64,000 bases of DNA, taken from assembly GCA_036924285.1 (NCBI GenBank), contig JAYKYS010000024.1, forward strand, positions 1,426,001 to 1,490,000, given 5' to 3'. Below the pieces are notes generated by a model. That model searched no databases. It was not told the origin of the DNA and worked only from the letters and a program-made list of their open reading frames with translations. Numbering within the stretch: position 1 is the first letter of the stretch; each line of letters opens with the position of its first letter. Both the position numbers and the translations under genes were made by a program. Source of the stretch: Asterella californica (lineage: Eukaryota; Streptophyta; Marchantiopsida; Marchantiales; Aytoniaceae). This document shows, piece after piece, positions 59,016 to 64,000 of the stretch.

Positions 59016-59308
59016 GGGTTGCAGTTTGAACCTTGAAACTCTCCTGGAGGAGGACTTTACAGATCCGAGTGCGATTCTCTCGATCGGTCATTTCAGACCA
59101 GGAGCGAACGTGTGGTTATGGGAGGGGATCCACAACGACCGTCTCAGTGCGGCTTCACGGTATACAGAAATTCCTCCTGTTTGGAGAGGAGGCACTTTCA
59201 CGCTGCCGAGTAAATTCTTGGCCGTAATCTTCTCTTCATTTCCTCGAAGAATGAAGAGAGCACAACTGATGTAGAGAGTTTTAGGCTTTCGTAACCCTGT
59301 CGTTCAAG
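59016..59308 (+). other. ABCG 5' leader exon with a conserved upstream frame (copy B)
   Basis: Same layout as 38830-39128: a TCTGTAG acceptor, GGTTGCAG, and a frame from 59026 encoding MNLETLLEEDFTDPSAILS with 82 codons. It precedes the ABCG start codon at 59309. Confidence 0.4.
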
Positions 59309-60688
59309 ATGACAGATGATATAGAAAGCGGTCCTGGTGATAGTGGGAGGAAGATTTTATCGGAGGTGAGTGACATGACGACGTCTAGAGCAGATTCTGG
59401 CACAGGACGAAGAGCCAGCCGGAATGCAAATGATCCAACAAATTCGCACCGACGATCACGTAGCTCGAGTCCACCAGTGGTTGACAGTGCCAGACCTAGT
59501 CTTTCTGTTTTCCGGTTCAAGCCACTCGTTACCGCTTACTTTCCTGCTATCGGCACTTCGAGCACCGCCAGAGGAGCTTCATCCTCCCGACCTTCCAGTC
59601 CTTCATCCCCGAGGACAGGGAATCCAAATACACAGCAAGTCACTTTCTCCCCTCCCAGCAAAGGAATGCAGTTGCTACTGGAAGCTGTGAACACCTCCAC
59701 ACCCGAAGTTATTGCCAAGAGGAGACAGGCTGAGATTGCCTTAATTTCGTCACCTGAGACTAAGAGGAGAAGGTCCACTGGTGCTATTGTAGTGCCACGA
59801 AGAAGGAGATCTTCTCCAGGAGCAGAGGATGGAGGGTCCGTGGTGCTATCTTGGACAAATTTGACAGTCACATCGAGGTAATTTTGCTACAAAAGAACGT
59901 CTTACTGCAGGGAATCTAAGAGGAGGCGTCTCCTGGCTTACTTACCAGTTACTGGAACACATGCACGTAGAACTCTTCTACATAGAAAGGGCGCTCTGTC
60001 CGAATCGAAAGTAGGAATTCACTTACAGTCAGCTCAAGGATTATGTGCTGACTGGCGATCAGCTAGACCTGATTCACAATGTGACTGGTCTCAATGTATA
60101 TTTACCCGCCGTACCCTACCCTTCGTTAAACAGATCCCAGTTGCCTCTTAGAACGTTTTAAGAGCGTAATCAATGTCCATCCCAAGAATTGTGAACAATT
60201 GATCCCCAGGTAGGATTTTCCACATTTTTCTTCCCTCTTCGTAGAAATGGAACTTGGTGCACAATGTCTTATAGCGGCGAGCTCCTTGTCTGGTTTCCCT
60301 TCGCTTCTATCGTCAGATCAATCTCTAGATATCAGGGGACCATTTCCGCCAAAGTTAGACCAATCCGTCCGGAAAATTTTAATTCTTTCTCACGGGAGAA
60401 CCCCGAGCAGAGGAGAATTTATCCTACAGAACAGGCTTGAAAAGCACAAGTGTCCACCGTAATAACATGCTTCCGGTGACACCTCACCAAGTTTACTCAG
60501 CATCGAGGTACACTTAATACGGTCTCCTTAGGCCCGTTATAGCTTCCAGACCTCCATACGCCTGAGGGAGCTGCACAATAGTTGCCAATTAGATGGCTCG
60601 GAACAAGCTAGGCCAAACTTTTGCTAACTTCAGAACGAGCTTCATTTGAGCAGTCAATGTCTTCGCATTGAACTCATCTCCCTGACAG

Positions 60689-61025
60689 GGATGGAAAGAA
60701 GATTCTTCTCGACAATCTGAACGGCCAGGTCCATGCTGGTTTTACCGCCATCATGGGACCGAGCGGATCGGGGAAGTCAACCTTCCTGAATACATTGGCC
60801 TGTAGAATGGACAAGTCTGCCTCCATTTCAGGCCAGATCAGGCTGAACGGGAAGGAATATACCAATGTGGACCTGAAGAAAATGTCAGGGTATGTAATGC
60901 AAGATGATCTGCTCAATGCTCACTTGACCGTGGAGGAGACACTTTTATACACTGTCAAGTTAAAGCTGGAGCCAACTTACACCCAAGAACAACTCCAAGA
61001 GAGGGTGAACGAAGTTATTAAGCAG
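60689..61025 (+). CDS. ABCG copy B, Walker A exon
   Basis: 337 bp exon with CTGACAG acceptor and CAG|GTACGG donor. It encodes DGKKILLDNLNGQ, the Walker A motif GPSGSGKST, and the Q-loop region GYVMQDDLL followed by LTVEETLLY, all diagnostic of ABCG ATP-binding domains. It is in phase with the neighbours and has no lesion. The matching exon in copy A is 40465-40801. Confidence 0.9.
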
Positions 61026-63268
61026 GTACGGGCCATCACGGGAACTACCGGTTTTCACGAGGCCCGTGCATTGCTATGAGATCGCTGCTGAAACGTTGCC
61101 AACTTGCAGTAGATTACACCAAATCTTCTTCGCAAGCAGATGTTGATTCTGTTGCTGGTTGCTTTCTTTCTCAACTGGGGACGGAAGTAAACTCATATAG
61201 TTGTTGTCGGAGGTCTGAGTTACTGTGTGTTAGTATAGATGGGTCTGGAGCAATGTAAGAAGACGGTGATTGGTAGCGCCTTGAGGAGAGGTATCAGTGG
61301 GGGTGAAAGGAGACGAGTGTCTGTGGGCATGGAGCTGCTTACAAGGCCTCAACTCCTGTTCTTGGATGAGCCCACATCAGGTGGATACTTTGGCTTACAC
61401 CTGCAACTATTACTCAATGGGACAAAGTTCTTGATAATACATCCTAGGAACCACAACTATTCTCGCCCAAGCTTCTTACTACAGTGTCTGGTGAACAAAG
61501 CGCTTAGTGTGACAAAAATGTGTTCCTTGTAGGATTGGATAGTGTAACAGCACTGGCTCTTTGCACGTTGCTCAGGAAACTTGCTGAGGAAGGCCAATGC
61601 ACAGTTGTTTGCACCACCCATCAGCCCCAAGCCAAAATCTTTAACGTTTTTCAGTCATTAATCATTCTTAAAGCGGTAAAGGTACTTTCCCTTCCCTTCT
61701 CTTGGAGTTCTCGCAGTTGCTCGTCCATCTATGGATCAGAATAGTCAATGCCCATCTAGGTAAACTTATTTCCATCTTGAACATTGAGATGTCGTGGAAG
61801 TGTACAGTAAACGTCAGAAAGCATTTCATTTGATATCCGTTCAGTTTTTGTTACAATAAAATATCAACCATAAACAGTAGCTTCTGGACAAAGAGAGCTG
61901 ATCTTAAGTGGGAGTCCATGGATCATGATCACTGTACTGGCATGTTCGTTGGCAAGGTACTTACTGCGTTAGCACACTCTCTTTATACCTGTTTTTGTTC
62001 GGTGATCAGCTGATTTATCAAGGTTCTGCGTCAGGCGTACTCAAGTTCTTAGAAGAGTCAGGGTTCCCATGCCCAGAGTTCACGAATCCTGCTGATCACC
62101 TACTGGATGTGATATCACCGCCAGTGCATTACTCCGAAAAGCGCGGCACTATTATGCACGGCACTATTCCCTCTAATGCAGAAAAACTGCGGTCCCACTT
62201 TGTTGCCAGTCCGGTATGTATGAACCTTACGCCTTCGCTTTCACCTGAAGTGCAATGGATGAGGCTTGACTGAACGGAAAACAAGTATACAAGCCCGAAT
62301 CATGTCGACAATCACAAGCGTCTAAAATTTTAAGAAAAAACCTCTGCATCTAGTTAAGTTATGTAGGGGCCTACGACCCAGTGCCTCTGATTGAGTTAGT
62401 AAGATTGATGACAGAAGTCTAGTTTATCAGCAAATTGATTCCCGGGGGACATCAGTTTGCTGATAGTGGGGAGGTGCAAATAAGTTTGAAGTGGCCAGAC
62501 GCCCAAAGCTGTTCGTCCATGTTCGTGTTCATCCAGAATGAACCTAGAGTGGAATACAATTTAATTAAGAAGGAAGTTAAGACCTTGGAGTCTACACAGG
62601 TGGATCTGGATGAAGGAGCGGAGTATCCCCTCCAGCTGACTCGGGAAGGGATGCCATGGCACCGAGAGTACATGGTGCTCCTGAATCGTGGCATGACGGA
62701 GCAAGTTCGCAGAAAGAACCTAGTTATCACGCAGGTGATTCAGAGTGTAGTAACAGCATTGTTGATTGGTGGGGTGTTGTTTCAATTTGGAGATGGCCAG
62801 AAGTCCACAGTACGTCGCCAACCTGTGCTTTTCTTCTGTGTTATTACCAAGGTGTTTCTGGCGCGCTGACAGTCATTAACTCCTTTCCAAGCGAGAGGGT
62901 CCTTATTTTGAGAGAAAGAGCTGCCGGCATGTACTACTCTTCGGCATATTACATGGCTACGGTGAGCTTTACTTTTTTGTGATATCTATATACAAGCTTC
63001 TTTGAAGAGAACGAGTCTTACGATACAGATATTTACTGCAATGATATGTAGGATGCATTTAATTGTATGCTCGAAACGATACGGCTCTGGGCCATAATGA
63101 TGAAATGACAAAGAAACGAAGGTCTTTTAAGTAGGTGATTAATGGTAACTATTACTCACTTATCAACTGAGACTAGGTAGAATGCAAAGAGTAAGGTTTA
63201 GCTGACGCTGGTAGCAAGCAAGCACACTGTAGGGTTCTGATCTATTCGTTGTTTTCCTCTGAGTGTAG

Positions 63269-63799
63269 ATGTCGGCCGAGCTTCCATTTCAGGTGTTGTC
63301 TCCGATTTTTTTCTTCTGCGTAGTGTATTGGATGGTGGGGTTTCAAAACAAGGCCCACAAGTTTTTCCTTTTCATGTTTTTCATGATCCTTTGTCAACTG
63401 GCTGCAACATCCCTAGCGCTCATGACTTCTGCGATTTGTCGCACCACGGACCTCTCCGTCACGGTGCTGCCAATGTTGCTGGAGATCAACCGTTTGTTTG
63501 GGGGGTTCTTCCTGGATCCTGCCAGGCTTCCCAAATACTTTGTGTGGTTGGATGCTCTCAGCTATGTCAAGTATTGTTACGTTGCCATCTCTCAGAGTGA
63601 ACTCCACGACCTGAAGCTCACTTGCAAACCTACTGAGCTGGATTCACGTGGAAGATGTCAAATCGAGACAGGAGCACAGACGATCAAGAAGTTGGGTCTG
63701 GACTACATCACAATCGCGGAGTGTGCTGCTATACTCCTTCTGTACATTATTGCCGCTCGAGTTTTTGCATACCTCGGGATTCGATACATTAAACACTAG
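63269..63799 (+). CDS. ABCG copy B, last exon
   Basis: 531 bp. It encodes the final membrane part: PFQVLSPI, a hydrophobic helix (FLFMFFMILCQLAATSLAL), GGFFLDPARLPKYF, an extracellular loop with Cys (LTCKPTELDSRGRC), and a last hydrophobic helix before GIRYIKH. Open from an ATG-containing exon start to the stop. Nearly identical to 43044-43574 (the N-to-Y change at GLDNI/GLDYI is one of few differences). Confidence 0.9.
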   Translation: MSAELPFQVLSPIFFFCVVYWMVGFQNKAHKFFLFMFFMILCQLAATSLALMTSAICRTTDLSVTVLPMLLEINRLFGGFFLDPARLPKYFVWLDALSYVKYCYVAISQSELHDLKLTCKPTELDSRGRCQIETGAQTIKKLGLDYITIAECAAILLLYIIAARVFAYLGIRYIKH

Positions 63800-64000
63800 A
63801 CGCTTACCAATATTTCAGTCCGTACTTGTATATAATCGGCCTTCAATCACTTCATCAGGCGAGCAGATCATCAGCATGATTCACTTTCCTTCTCCTACGT
63901 GCATGGTTTCTGGATCCTATTGTGGGTGGGAAACAATGAGTTGAGGGTACTGGTAAGAGTTCTTGTCATTCACAATTCTGGTAGTTGCTTCCTGAAAGAG
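63800..64000. other. ABCG copy B 3' flank, cut by the window end
   Basis: Matches 43575-43770 and 7257-7480, so the next ROCO gene may lie just beyond the window on the minus strand. Confidence 0.6.

Larger units (their letters stand above)
59309..63799 (+). pseudogene. ABCG half-transporter, copy B, nearly intact (one frameshift)
   Basis: Seven exons with consistent GT-AG borders: 59309-59877, 60689-61025, 61239-61380, 61533-61681, 62010-62213, 62456-62961 and 63269-63799. Phases join cleanly, and the expected product is about 812 residues. It has a Ser/Arg-rich head of about 190 residues; Walker A GPSGSGKS; signature ISGGERRR; Walker [11 protein letters not shown]; the H-loop THQP; a linker; and a six-helix ABCG membrane domain ending GIRYIKH. 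Head-to-tail order NBD-TMD and length fit the ABCG (WBC) half-size class, which dimerises and exports lipids, hormones or cuticle precursors in plants; the substrate cannot be told. The only lesion seen is a one-base deletion near 62853 in exon 6, where copy A reads one base longer (ATCAACC against ATTACC). If that base is a sequencing error, this is a working gene. Confidence 0.9.

Noticed and set aside
1..64000. CRISPR arrays, bacterial operons or phage genes.
   Set aside because: No regularly spaced identical repeats with unique spacers, and the genes are spliced and eukaryotic in type.

Overview
The window looks like repeat-rich nuclear DNA from a green plant. The evidence is: spliced genes with GT-AG introns; plant-style Ty1/copia and Ty3/gypsy elements plus a LINE; a SINE; a small piece of plastid-type 16S rRNA; half-size ABCG transporters; and LRR-Roc-COR (ROCO) genes. 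The LINE and the gypsy gag resemble families I associate with bryophytes and other seedless streptophytes, so a liverwort- or moss-like genome is my best guess, at low to moderate confidence. No bacterial gene organisation is present.

The backbone is an amplified module in which an ABCG gene on the plus strand converges tail-to-tail with a ROCO gene on the minus strand. The module is followed by a roughly 1.8 kb intergenic block and a small conserved minus-strand coding fragment. The best copy is 36.1-53.6 kb (ABCG 39.1-43.6, ROCO 45.3-51.1). A second ABCG copy lies at 59.3-63.8 kb, about 20.2 kb further on. A decayed first copy keeps only the last ABCG exon (6.9-7.3 kb); its ROCO gene is deleted at about 8.14 kb, but the intergenic block (8.2-10.2 kb) remains. 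A further ROCO copy lies at 20.9-27.9 kb, and an inverted ROCO fragment at 30.6-32.2 kb. Every copy is damaged in a different place. The 59.3 kb ABCG copy carries one frameshift, while the ROCO copies carry several lesions each.

Region by region: 0-2.2 kb has a minus-strand gene with a Cys4 zinc-binding N-terminus and one internal TGA. 2.2-4.9 kb is one arm of a 2.65 kb inverted repeat whose partner is at 32.2-34.8 kb; each arm carries a fold-back MITE-like element and a palindrome. 5.6-6.9 kb is a truncated copia element whose LTR ends inside an ABCG exon. 10.6-16.5 kb is a complete-length but degenerate copia provirus-like element on the minus strand, with 5 bp target duplications and a LINE fragment nested in it. 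17.5-20.0 kb is a mosaic of small duplications that includes the plastid 16S chimera. 20.9-32.2 kb is ROCO material. 35-38.8 kb is poorly understood, partly duplicated sequence. 53.6-57.2 kb is a broken gypsy element. 57.4-58.7 kb holds a tandem repeat and a SINE.

On function: the ABCG genes would encode plasma-membrane or organelle half-transporters. The ROCO genes would encode large LRR-GTPase scaffolds with a hydrophobic C-terminal segment. Their joint duplication and decay resembles birth-and-death evolution of receptor clusters, but nothing in the sequence proves a shared pathway.
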